NCBI RefSeq assembly: GCF_006151805.1 | Contig: NZ_VDDA01000028.1 | Coordinates: 1-56,194 of the forward strand | DNA from: Methylobacterium terricola | GTDB lineage: Bacteria; Pseudomonadota; Alphaproteobacteria; Rhizobiales; Beijerinckiaceae | Length of the DNA: 56,194 nucleotides | Reading direction: 5' to 3' | Shown here: positions 25,750 to 34,016 of the stretch, piece after piece | Layout of the letters: each line of letters starts with the position of its first letter | Numbering within the stretch: position 1 is the stretch's first letter | Notes under the pieces: model-generated | Databases searched by the model: none | Told to the model about the DNA's origin: nothing | The model's input: only the letters and a program-made list of their open reading frames with translations | Position numbers and translations under genes: made by a program

Positions 25750-27323
25750 GCCGCGTCCGATCCCGGCTTCGCCACGAGGGCAGGCCTCGCCACGAGGGCA
25801 GGCTTGGCGACGAGGGCAGGCTTGGCCGTCTCGACGAGGTCGTGGGTCTCCATCAGGCGGCGGCGGAGCTGCGTCCGCGCGATCTTGCCGATCGCGTTGC
25901 GCGGCAGTTCCTCGACGGTGGCGAACAGGCGCGGCCGCTTGTAGGGCGTCATCGCGTCGAGCGCCGGGCCGAGGCGCGCGCGCCAATCCTCGGGCGGCCG
26001 TTGCGCGACGAGCGTGACGATCTCGCCCCAATAATCGGACGGAGTGCCGAGGACGACGAGCTCCGTCTCCGGGAGGAACGGGGCGAGGGCGCGCTCGACC
26101 TCGTCGGGCGAGACCTTGTAGCCGCCGCTCTTCATCATGTCGGACTGGCGCGCGACCAGGAAGAGACGCCCGCGCGCGTCCACGAACCCGATGTCGCCGG
26201 TGTCGTGGAACTCGCCGTCGGCCCGCAACCTCAGGCCCTCGCGCGTGATGTAGCCGGTCGAGAGGTGCGGGCTCATCAGGTGGATCGCCCCGGTCTCGCC
26301 GCGTGGTAGGCAAAGGCCCGCCTCGTCGCGGATCTCGACCTGGACGCCCGTCGCCGGCCAGCCGACGCACAATCCCTCCGCGGGCGGCTCGGCGTAGGCC
26401 GCGGCGGTCTCGGGTGGATCGAGGACCGTGATCGGGTTGAAGATCTCGCTCTTGCCGTAGGTCACGCGGACGATCTCGCCGAAGCGCTCGACGGCGCCAC
26501 GGTAGACGAGCGGCGTCAGAGGTGCCGTGCCGGTCAGGATCGTGCGCAGCTTCGGGACGAGGTCGCGGTGCTCCGGGCGGGCCCAGGCCTCGAGGAGCTT
26601 GGCGAGCACCGTCGGCGGGGCGAAGGCCTCGGTGATCTCGCCGGAGGCCAGGAGCGGCACCACCAGAGCCGGTTCGACGCCGCGCATGAGATGCACGCTC
26701 GCCCCCTGCGCGAGGTAGGCGAAGGTGAGCAGCGAGCTGCCATGCGAGAACGGCGTCATGAGCAGGGCGCGGCTTCCCCCGTCCGGCGCGAAGGGCAGGG
26801 AGGCGCGCAGCATCAGGGTGCCGGTCCACCGGCCGCGATGCGTATGGATCGCACCCTTGGCCGGGCCCGTCGTGCCGCTGGTGAAGACGATCCGGCTCGG
26901 AGCGTCCGGATCGACATCCGGCCAGCCCTCCGGCGCGAAGGGGTACGCCTCCGTACTCCGGACATCCTCGCAGGGTACGCCGAGATCGGCCGGGAGTTCG
27001 TCGGCACCGTCCATCAGGACCAGTCCGGCGCCCGTGCAGGCGAGGGCGTGCGCGATCTCGTGAGGGCTCAGCAGCGGGTTGACGGGCACCTCCGCCGCCC
27101 CCGCGAGCGAGACGGCGTAGCTCGCCGATGCGGCGAGCGCCGAGTTGTGGAAGATCGTCGCCACGAAGGCACCCGGGCCGAGGCCGCGGGCCGCGAGGCG
27201 GCGCGCGATGCCCGCCGCGACGTCGAGCACCGCCGCGATCCGGTGCGGCCCCGCCGCATCGACGATCCCGATCCGGTCGCCGTAGCGCTGATGGATCGTC
27301 GCGAGCTCGGTCCCCCAGTTCAT
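25746..27323 (-). CDS. AMP-dependent acyl-CoA synthetase/ligase
   Basis: A 525-residue adenylating enzyme. ANL motifs are in order: FTSGTTGPAKGAI (P-loop), TYGKSE (A5-type), DTGDIG (A7) and RNAIGKIART with the catalytic C-terminal Lys. It would activate a carboxylic acid to a CoA thioester with ATP. The start at 27323 has GGGAGGG upstream. The last 22 residues before the stop are a tandem AKPALV-type repeat, encoded by 18-bp DNA repeats, that follows the normal family end. Carboxylic acid type (aromatic, fatty or terpenoid) is not clear. Confidence 0.9.
   Translation of the reverse strand: MNWGTELATIHQRYGDRIGIVDAAGPHRIAAVLDVAAGIARRLAARGLGPGAFVATIFHNSALAASASYAVSLAGAAEVPVNPLLSPHEIAHALACTGAGLVLMDGADELPADLGVPCEDVRSTEAYPFAPEGWPDVDPDAPSRIVFTSGTTGPAKGAIHTHRGRWTGTLMLRASLPFAPDGGSRALLMTPFSHGSSLLTFAYLAQGASVHLMRGVEPALVVPLLASGEITEAFAPPTVLAKLLEAWARPEHRDLVPKLRTILTGTAPLTPLVYRGAVERFGEIVRVTYGKSEIFNPITVLDPPETAAAYAEPPAEGLCVGWPATGVQVEIRDEAGLCLPRGETGAIHLMSPHLSTGYITREGLRLRADGEFHDTGDIGFVDARGRLFLVARQSDMMKSGGYKVSPDEVERALAPFLPETELVVLGTPSDYWGEIVTLVAQRPPEDWRARLGPALDAMTPYKRPRLFATVEELPRNAIGKIARTQLRRRLMETHDLVETAKPALVAKPALVARPALVAKPGSDAA
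25765..25827. repeat. 18-bp tandem repeats at the 3' end of the acyl-CoA ligase gene
   Basis: Three near-identical 18-base units (25765-25782, 25783-25800, 25801-25818), the first two differing by one base, plus a partial fourth, encode the hexapeptide repeat (A)(K/R)PALV at the ligase C-terminus. Slippage would add or remove units without shifting the frame. They lie immediately before the stop codon that overlaps the MBL gene start. Confidence 0.75.
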
Positions 27324-27336
27324 CCCGTGCCCTCCC

Positions 27337-28548
27337 TCATTCCGCAGCGTCGGCGAAGCGTTCCGGCCCGAGCGGATCCTCGCCGTTCGCGTCGAGCGCG
27401 CGTGCCCACTTGTCGAGCCACCAGCCGTAGGGCTCGGGCCAGGACGCGAAGTCCCGCTCCACGCCCATCTCCCAGGCGGCGTGATGGGCCCAGAACGGGT
27501 CGAAGAGCATCTGGCGACCGATGCAGACGAGATCCGACCGCCCCTCCCGGAGGATCCGCTCGGCATGGGCCGGGGTGCGGATCATGCCGACGGCGGCCGT
27601 GGGAATCCCCGCCTCCCGCCGCAGCCTGTCGGACAGCGAGACCTGGTAGCCGGGCCCCCGGGCGAGGTTCGAGTTCGTCGCGCCGGCCCGCATGTTGCCG
27701 CCCGACGAGCAGTCGATGAGGTCGACGCCCGCCTCCTTCAGCTCCCGCGCGAGGACGACGCTGTCGGCTTCCGTCCAGCCGCCCTCCATCCAGTCCGTCA
27801 CCGAGAGGCGCGCGAAGAGGGGCATGGAGTCGGGCAGCGTGGCGCGCAGGCGCCGCACGACGGTGAGCGGCAGCCGCATCCGGTTCTCGAGCGAGCCGCC
27901 CCAGCGGTCGGTCCGATGGTTCGCGATCGGCGAGAGGAAGCTCTGCAGGAGATAGCCGTGGGCGAGATGCAGCTCGAGGAGGTCGAAGCCGGCAAGGACC
28001 GCGCGGCGCGCGCCGGCGACGTAGGCCTCGATCACGCCCTCGATCTGCACCTCGCTCATCGCGACCGGAACTTGCCAGCCGTCCGAGAGCGGCACCGCCG
28101 AGGCGCCCATGGGATGGAGCGGCTCGCTTCCGGCGGCGAGGTCGCGCTCGCCGATCGGGCCGTTGCCCTCGTGCGCGCGCTGCTGGCCGCCCTTGCGGCC
28201 CCCGTGGCTGATCTGGATCGCCGTCCTGGCGCCGTAGCGCTTCATCTCGCCGACGAGCGCCGCCATCGGGGCGATCTGGCTGTCGGCCCAGAGGCCCGGA
28301 TCGCCGTTGCTGACCCGCCCGGCCCGCGTGACGAAGGTCTGCTCCATGATCACGAGGCCGGCGCCGCCCATCGCCATGCGCTGGTAATGAGCCAACTGGA
28401 ACGGCGTCAGCCGGCCGTCCTCGGCCGCATAGGTGCCCATCGGCGAGACGACGATCCGATTCTTGAGCGTCACGCCGCGGATCGTGAAGGGCTGGAACAG
28501 GAGCGGCCGGCCCTCGTGCCCGCCATCGGTGGTCGGGGGCGCCGTCAT
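27337..28548 (-). CDS. NADH:flavin oxidoreductase, OYE family (paralogue A)
   Basis: A 403-residue FMN-dependent TIM-barrel enzyme. Family landmarks: VVSPMGTYAAEDG (FMN region), QISHGGRKGG (substrate-binding His region), HLAHGYLLQSFLSPIANHRT and the phosphate site AVGMIR. It would reduce an activated C=C bond of an alpha,beta-unsaturated carbonyl. The ATG at 28548 overlaps the preceding PrpD stop (ATGA). The protein is clearly paralogous to the one at 30733-31941: both have SNGDPGLW or TNGDPGLW, GG-ENRM and the C-terminal WWL-KW-RAL. Confidence 0.92.
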   Translation of the reverse strand: MTAPPTTDGGHEGRPLLFQPFTIRGVTLKNRIVVSPMGTYAAEDGRLTPFQLAHYQRMAMGGAGLVIMEQTFVTRAGRVSNGDPGLWADSQIAPMAALVGEMKRYGARTAIQISHGGRKGGQQRAHEGNGPIGERDLAAGSEPLHPMGASAVPLSDGWQVPVAMSEVQIEGVIEAYVAGARRAVLAGFDLLELHLAHGYLLQSFLSPIANHRTDRWGGSLENRMRLPLTVVRRLRATLPDSMPLFARLSVTDWMEGGWTEADSVVLARELKEAGVDLIDCSSGGNMRAGATNSNLARGPGYQVSLSDRLRREAGIPTAAVGMIRTPAHAERILREGRSDLVCIGRQMLFDPFWAHHAAWEMGVERDFASWPEPYGWWLDKWARALDANGEDPLGPERFADAAE

Positions 28549-29921
28549 CGCGCGAGCGCCAGGATGTCGTCGAGCACGGTGCGGAGCGGGAGGCTGCCGG
28601 CGCCGTCGAGCCCGTCGAACAAACGCTCCCCGAGGGCTCGGGCGGCGCCCGGGGCCGCGCCGAGACGCGTCAGGCGCTGGTCGAAAACCGCGAGCGTGCG
28701 CGCGCGCGTCAGGAAGATCAGATCCCGCGGCATCTGCGAGGAATGGGCCTCGCGGCGGGAACCGTCCTTCATCCGGAGGGTGATGCGGGAATCGAGCGCC
28801 CCGCCCTCCGCGTCCGGCACCACATTCGTCCGGCGCACGAGGTCGAGGATCACCGGATCGTCGCGCAGGCTGGTCCCCATCTCGTAGGTGATGTCCCCGC
28901 GCGAGAGCATCGCCGAGACGGCGAAGGCGGTGCTGGCCTGGGTCTGGACCAGCCGCTCGTACGGGCCCTTGAAGTTCGTGCCGGGATAGACCGTGTAGGG
29001 CTCCCAGAGCGTGACCTCGATCGCCTCGACCGCGGCGGGGTCGAGGCCCTCCCCGTGGAGCTTCTGGGCCGCCATCGCGGCCGGCATGTTGTCGCCGAGC
29101 GTCGCGTAGGGCTTGCACATGATGCCGCGCATCGCCGCCGGATCGGGCGGCGTCGACCAGACGTCCGGCGCCTGCTCCATGCCGGCGACGGTCGCGAGGA
29201 AGCCCTTCGGGCCGTCGAGAGCCTCCGGAGCGCCGGCGACGCCGGAAGCGGCGAGGCAGGCCGCGATCAGCCCGCCCTGAGCCGCCCGGCCGTTCTGGAC
29301 GCGCCACTCGTCGGCGCCGGCCCGCACCGGCTCGAGGGTGCCCCCGGTGGTGGAGGCCGCGATCGAGACCGCGGAGGCGGCGCGCTCCGGGTCGAGGCCG
29401 AGCACGACGGCGGCGCCCGCCGCCGCGGCGATCGTGCCGAAGGTCGGGCTGGTCCGGAAGCCGCGCGCGATCAACCGGCGTGCCACGACCTCGTCGCGGC
29501 CGAGCCAGTTGATCGTGCTGTAGCCGGCGACGAGGGCGCGGAGCGCGACCTCGAGGCTCGCCCCGTCCCGTTCGGCCAGGGCGACGACCGCCGGAGGGAC
29601 GAGGGAGCCCGGATGCGTCCAGGACTCGTGGTCGGTGTCGTCCTGGAAGTGCGCGTGCGCCGCGACTCCGTTGGCGAAGGCGGCCTCGGAAGGGGCGAGG
29701 CCGACCCCCGATGCCCAGGCTCGCGCCGCGCCGTCGCTGTGGGGGGCGAGCGGTCGCGACAGGGCGATCGCCGCGCGGGCCGTCGGCTCGTCGCGCGCCG
29801 AGAGCGAGAGGCCGAGCGTGTCGACGAGGCACATCAGCGCCTTCTCGCGGACATCCGGCTCGAGCGTGCGCGATGCGAAGTGTCCGAGGTAATCCCCGAG
29901 GATGCGTCCGGCAGGCGTCAT
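28545..29921 (-). CDS. MmgE/PrpD family protein (paralogue A)
   Basis: A 458-residue protein of the MmgE/PrpD family, which includes 2-methylcitrate dehydratase, cis-aconitate decarboxylase and iminodisuccinate epimerase. The N-terminal helical domain has ANGVAAHAHFQDDTDHES, where the catalytic-site His and Asp residues of PrpD occur, and the KPYATLGDNM segment carries the family's conserved Lys. It probably dehydrates, decarboxylates or isomerises a polycarboxylate. It is coupled to the following OYE gene; a second family member is at 34017-35372. Confidence 0.88.
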   Translation of the reverse strand: MTPAGRILGDYLGHFASRTLEPDVREKALMCLVDTLGLSLSARDEPTARAAIALSRPLAPHSDGAARAWASGVGLAPSEAAFANGVAAHAHFQDDTDHESWTHPGSLVPPAVVALAERDGASLEVALRALVAGYSTINWLGRDEVVARRLIARGFRTSPTFGTIAAAAGAAVVLGLDPERAASAVSIAASTTGGTLEPVRAGADEWRVQNGRAAQGGLIAACLAASGVAGAPEALDGPKGFLATVAGMEQAPDVWSTPPDPAAMRGIMCKPYATLGDNMPAAMAAQKLHGEGLDPAAVEAIEVTLWEPYTVYPGTNFKGPYERLVQTQASTAFAVSAMLSRGDITYEMGTSLRDDPVILDLVRRTNVVPDAEGGALDSRITLRMKDGSRREAHSSQMPRDLIFLTRARTLAVFDQRLTRLGAAPGAARALGERLFDGLDGAGSLPLRTVLDDILALAR

Positions 29922-29949
29922 GGCGGTGTCTCTCTCCTCGTGCCGGGCA

Positions 29950-30705
29950 TCAGCCGCGGCTGTAGGCCCAGGCGCGGCTGACCTCGAGCCCGAGACCCCG
30001 GCGCAGCCGCACGAGGGACAAGGCGTGGCTCCAGGCGGCGGCGAACACGTCGAGCACCACGGCTCCGTCGATCCGGCGCAGGCCCTGCTTGGCGAAGATC
30101 TCGGCCATCACGCCCTCGGCCGGCACGATCACCTCGGCCCCCTCGGCGATCAGCGCGCGCGCGGTCCGCGTGAAGGTCTCGACCAGGGCCGACGGGTCGT
30201 CGCGGGCCGCGATCAGCGCGTACTCGTCCATCCCTGGGTCGAGCGCGGTGACGGCCTGGACCCGGGCCTCGAGATGGTGCTTGGCCACCGAGAGCTTCGT
30301 CATGTAGGCGACGTTCGGGGCGTTGGAGATCAGGGCGATGCGCGTGCCGAGCGAGCAGCCGACGAGGAGCGACGCCTCCGTCAGGGAGACGACCGGGATG
30401 TCGACCGCACTGCGCATCTCGCGCAGGTAGGGCTCGCTGAACGAGCCGATCACGAACGCGTCGTAACCCTGTCGCTCCGCCTCCACGGCCTGCTCGACGA
30501 TCGGTCCGAGCACGCGGTGGTAGAGGTAGGCGTTGCCGAGCGCGTCGCTCGGGCTCAAGTCGCCGTAGGTTCCCTCGGCCAGACCCTGCACGTGGATCTC
30601 GGCCTCCGTGCCGAGGAACGTCCGGGCATGAGCCTCGATCCCCTGCTTGTAGGCCGCGATACGGCTCAGCTCGTTCACGGATTGGTGCCAGATGCGCGTG
30701 GTCAT
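29950..30705 (-). CDS. Asp/Glu/hydantoin racemase-fold protein lacking both catalytic cysteines
   Basis: A 251-residue protein of the Asp/Glu racemase superfamily, with VIGSFSEPYL and VIVPAEGVMAE where hydantoin racemases have the first (CFGDP) and second (GCAGM) catalytic cysteines. Neither Cys is present, and the only other Cys is in the segment SLLVGCSLGTRI. The fold is still intact in outline. A cysteine-independent isomerase or decarboxylase (as in some maleate isomerase/arylmalonate decarboxylase relatives) or a binding protein are possibilities. It lies between the two OYE/PrpD sets with 27-28 base gaps. Confidence 0.78.
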   Translation of the reverse strand: MTTRIWHQSVNELSRIAAYKQGIEAHARTFLGTEAEIHVQGLAEGTYGDLSPSDALGNAYLYHRVLGPIVEQAVEAERQGYDAFVIGSFSEPYLREMRSAVDIPVVSLTEASLLVGCSLGTRIALISNAPNVAYMTKLSVAKHHLEARVQAVTALDPGMDEYALIAARDDPSALVETFTRTARALIAEGAEVIVPAEGVMAEIFAKQGLRRIDGAVVLDVFAAAWSHALSLVRLRRGLGLEVSRAWAYSRG

Positions 30706-30732
30706 GGTGCTCTCCCGTTCGCCCCTCGATGG

Positions 30733-31941
30733 TCAGGCCGCGGAGCTCTCGCGGGGCGCTTGCGTCGGAGAGGGCGCGAAGACCTCCGGGCCCGTCGGCC
30801 GCTCGCCGTTGGCGGAGAGCGCGCGGCCCCATTTTTCCAGCCACCAGCCGTATTGCGGCGGCCAGTCCGAAAAGCCGTCGTTGACGCCGAGCGCCTCGGC
30901 CGCGTGGTGGGCCCAGAACGGATCGAACAAGGCCTGGCGCGCGATGCAGATCAGGTCGGCCCGCCCCTCCCGGAGGATCCGCTCGGCGAAGTCCGGGGTG
31001 CGGATCATGCCGACGGCTGCGGTCGGGATGCCCGTCTCCGCGCGAATGCGCTCGGCGAAGGGAACCTGATATCCCGGCCCCCGCCCCAGGCTCGAATTGG
31101 TCGCGCCGACGCGCAGGTTGCCGCCCGACGAGCAGTCCACGAGGTCGATCCCGGCCTCCGCGAGCGCGCGGGCGAGGACGAGGCTGTCGTCCATCGTCCA
31201 GCCGCCCTCGATCCAGTCGGTGGCCGAGATGCGGGCAAGGAGCGGCATCGAGGATGGCACGACCTCGCGGACCGCGCGCACCACCTCCAGCGGGAACCGC
31301 ATCCGGTTCTCGAGGCTGCCGCCGTACGCGTCGTCCCGCTGGTTGGCGAGCGGGGACAGGAAGTTCTGCAGCAGGTAGCCGTGGGCCATGTGGATCTCGA
31401 CGAGATCGAAGCCCGCCAGGACCGCGCGTCGCGCCGCCGCCGCGAAGGCATCGCGCAGGCCATCGAGCTGGCCTGCGGTGATCGCCTCCGGCATCCGCCA
31501 GCCTTCCCCGAGCGGCAGGGCAGAGGGCGCGAGCGGTACCCACTCCTCCTCTCCCATCGCCAGATCGCGGTCGGTCAGCGGCCCGTTGCCGCGGAACGCG
31601 CGCTGCATGGACGACTTGCGGCCGCCATGGTTGAGCTGGATGCCGGCCTTGGCCCCGTAGCTCTTGATGTGGCTCACCAGCGCCCGCATGTCGCCGATCT
31701 GGCCGTCCTCCCACAGGCCCGGATCGCCGTTGGTCACCCGCCCGCGCCGCGTGATCGAGGTCTGCTCGATCATCACCAGGCCCGCGCCGCCCATGGCGAA
31801 GTTGGCGTAGTGAGTGTGGTGGAAGGGCTGGAGGCGGCCGTTCTCGGCCGAATACGTACCCATCGGCGAGATGACGACGCGGTTCTTCAGCGTGACGCCG
31901 CGCAGGGTGAAGGCGGAGAACAGTTTGACGTCGGAGCCCAT
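30733..31941 (-). CDS. NADH:flavin oxidoreductase, OYE family (paralogue B)
   Basis: A 402-residue paralogue of the flavoenzyme at 27337-28548. It shows VVISPMGTYSAENG, QLNHGGRKSS, HMAHGYLLQNFLSPLANQRD and AVGMIRTPDFAERIL. The start at 31941 follows GGGAGGG. It is placed between the LacI gene and the racemase-fold gene. Keeping two such enzymes in one cluster suggests two successive or stereochemically different ene-reductions; this is inference. Confidence 0.92.
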   Translation of the reverse strand: MGSDVKLFSAFTLRGVTLKNRVVISPMGTYSAENGRLQPFHHTHYANFAMGGAGLVMIEQTSITRRGRVTNGDPGLWEDGQIGDMRALVSHIKSYGAKAGIQLNHGGRKSSMQRAFRGNGPLTDRDLAMGEEEWVPLAPSALPLGEGWRMPEAITAGQLDGLRDAFAAAARRAVLAGFDLVEIHMAHGYLLQNFLSPLANQRDDAYGGSLENRMRFPLEVVRAVREVVPSSMPLLARISATDWIEGGWTMDDSLVLARALAEAGIDLVDCSSGGNLRVGATNSSLGRGPGYQVPFAERIRAETGIPTAAVGMIRTPDFAERILREGRADLICIARQALFDPFWAHHAAEALGVNDGFSDWPPQYGWWLEKWGRALSANGERPTGPEVFAPSPTQAPRESSAA

Positions 31942-32031
31942 GGCGGTTCCCTCCCGGTTGTCGTGTGGGGCCGGACCGGGATCTTCGCGTCCCGTCGGCC
32001 GTGTCATCGCGCCCGTCGCCGGCTTGCGGGC

Positions 32032-33090
32032 CTACGGGGTTTCGGCTGCTCCCTGCCCGCGGGGCGGGGCGCAGGATGCCTGGGGGTCGAAGGTCGTCGG
32101 GATGAGGACGCGGCGCGGCTCGTCCCGGCTGCCCCGGACGATGTGGTCGAGGAGCAGCGACGCGGCCGTCGCCCCGACCTCGCTCTGCTCCCACCCCACC
32201 ACCGCGATCGGCGGCTGGTGCAGGTCCGAGAGGTCGTTCCGCCCCGAAGCGACCACCGAGATGTCGCCCGGGATCCCGAGGCCGTGCGTGCGGATCGCCC
32301 GCAGGACGCCCGACAGCATGTCGATGCCGCCGGCGATGATCGCCGTCGGCCGTTGCGACAGGCCCAGCAGCGCCGACGTCGCCCGATAGGCGTGGTCGCG
32401 CAGGAAGCTCCCGGACACGATGAGATCCGGCAGGGGCGCGATCCCCCGTTCGGCGTGGGCGCGCTCGAAGCCACGGACGCGGGAGACCGCGGGATGCAGC
32501 CCCATCGGCCCGGTCAGGAGCGCGATCCGGCGATGGCCGAGGCCGAGGAGATGCGACGTCGCGAGGCGGGTTCCGCCTTCGTGGTCGACGTAGACGGCAT
32601 CGCACCAGGACGGCTGGTCGCGGTCGATCATGACCAGCGGCACCGGCAGGTCCCGGAGGATCTCCTCCATCTCGCCCTCGATCGGCGTGTAGGGCCCCAT
32701 CAGGACACCGTCGACCTGACCGCTCGAGAAGCTGCGCAGGAGCTTGATCTCGCGCTCGCGCCGGCCCTCCGAGTTCGAGATGAGGAGCGCGTAGCCGGAT
32801 TCATTCAGGACGTTCTGCGCGGTCGAGACGAAGCCGCCGAGCTGGGCGATGTTGATCTCGCGCAGGATGCAGCCGACGGTGCGGGTGCGCCCCATCCGCA
32901 TCGACTTGGCCGCCGCGTTGGGAACGTAGCCCAGCTCCGCGATCGCCTCCTCGACCGCCTTGCGCACCGCCGGCTTGACGTCAGCCGCATCGTTCACGAC
33001 CCGCGATACGGTCCCGGTGGAAACGTTGGCGAGCTTCGCGACCTCGCGAATGGTGGGGGCCCTCGGCGGCTTCTCTCGGTGCACGCTCAT
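32032..33090 (-). CDS. LacI-family transcriptional regulator
   Basis: A 352-residue repressor with an N-terminal LacI helix-turn-helix (about 12-34, TIREVAKLANVSTGTVSRV), hinge helix (AAKSMRMGRTRTVG) and a periplasmic-binding-protein-like effector domain. The ATG at 33090 shares one base with the stop of the MBL gene. LacI proteins bind palindromes centred on CG; two such sites (44184-44195 and 44331-44348) lie before the cluster's first gene. It is thus the best candidate for regulator of the whole run, with the imported substrate or an intermediate as inducer. Confidence 0.92.
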   Translation of the reverse strand: MSVHREKPPRAPTIREVAKLANVSTGTVSRVVNDAADVKPAVRKAVEEAIAELGYVPNAAAKSMRMGRTRTVGCILREINIAQLGGFVSTAQNVLNESGYALLISNSEGRREREIKLLRSFSSGQVDGVLMGPYTPIEGEMEEILRDLPVPLVMIDRDQPSWCDAVYVDHEGGTRLATSHLLGLGHRRIALLTGPMGLHPAVSRVRGFERAHAERGIAPLPDLIVSGSFLRDHAYRATSALLGLSQRPTAIIAGGIDMLSGVLRAIRTHGLGIPGDISVVASGRNDLSDLHQPPIAVVGWEQSEVGATAASLLLDHIVRGSRDEPRRVLIPTTFDPQASCAPPRGQGAAETP

Positions 33091-33974
33091 CAGATTTCGA
33101 ACTGCCACTGCTCGGTTGCGACGCGGTAGCCCGTCCCCTCGCGCACGAGGTAGCCGAGGCCGGGGAAGTGGATGTGCATTCCCGCGACCAACATGTCCTC
33201 GTCGTAGATGCGCTGCAGCAGGGCGGTGCGGTTTGCCGCCGCCATGTCGGGATCGTGATCGAAGCTCATCGAGACCTCGGGGCGCGCGACCTGGATCTCG
33301 GGAACGTGCGCGAGGTCGCCCCAGACGATCATCCGCCGCCCCTGCGAGCGAAGGACGTAGGTCGAGTGACCCGGGGTGTGGCCGGCGCATTCGACGAGCG
33401 TGATGCCAGGCAGGACCTCGTCGCCGTCCTCGGCGAGGCGCAGATGCTCCGCCCGATAGGGCCCGACCTGCTCGCGCGCCCAGCCGAAGTAGCGCTCGCG
33501 CTGGCGAGCATCGGCGCGCGCCATCGCCTCGTCCGAGAACCAGTGTGCGATCTCCTTGCGATTGACGACGACCGTTGCGTTTGGAAACAGCCGCCGGCCG
33601 CTCGCCGCGTCCGTGAGGCCGCAGGAATGGTCGGGGTGGCAATGGGTGAGGAGCACGTGCCCGATCTCGGACGGCGCGACGCCGGCCGCCGCCAGGTTCG
33701 CGAAGAGCTTGCCCGCCGTCGGCCCGAACTTGTCCTGCGAGCCGCAATCGACCAGCACCGTGCCGGCCGGGCCCCGCAGCAGGAAGCAGTTCACGGAGAT
33801 CCGCGGTGGCGAGATCCGGTGGTCGCGTGCCATCATCCGGTCCACGTCGTCCGGGGAGAACTCCCGGAAGATGGCATGGCCCATCTCGACGTAGCCGTCG
33901 GACAACGCCGTGACGAGGACGTCGCCGAAGCGGCGGTGATAGACGCCGGGGATCTGCGTGTCTGGCAGGCTCAT
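33090..33974 (-). CDS. MBL-fold metallohydrolase (paralogue B)
   Basis: A 294-residue metallo-beta-lactamase-fold protein with metal motif HCHPDH (His111, His113, Asp115, His116) and a second histidine in GHTPGHS. It resembles the protein at 24817-25749 through the whole length. Start at 33974, with GGGTG upstream. It follows PrpD B by 42 bases and precedes the LacI gene. Related proteins hydrolyse lactones, thioesters or esters; no signal peptide is visible. Confidence 0.88.
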   Translation of the reverse strand: MSLPDTQIPGVYHRRFGDVLVTALSDGYVEMGHAIFREFSPDDVDRMMARDHRISPPRISVNCFLLRGPAGTVLVDCGSQDKFGPTAGKLFANLAAAGVAPSEIGHVLLTHCHPDHSCGLTDAASGRRLFPNATVVVNRKEIAHWFSDEAMARADARQRERYFGWAREQVGPYRAEHLRLAEDGDEVLPGITLVECAGHTPGHSTYVLRSQGRRMIVWGDLAHVPEIQVARPEVSMSFDHDPDMAAANRTALLQRIYDEDMLVAGMHIHFPGLGYLVREGTGYRVATEQWQFEI

Positions 33975-34016
33975 CGTGCACCCTGTTTCACGACCGTGGA
34001 GCACAGCGGATGGGAT

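Noticed and set aside
29902..33129. A plus-strand open frame of over 1,000 codons
   Set aside because: It is the antisense shadow of OYE, racemase-fold and LacI genes in high-GC DNA, with no family motif; the minus strand encodes well-recognised proteins throughout.
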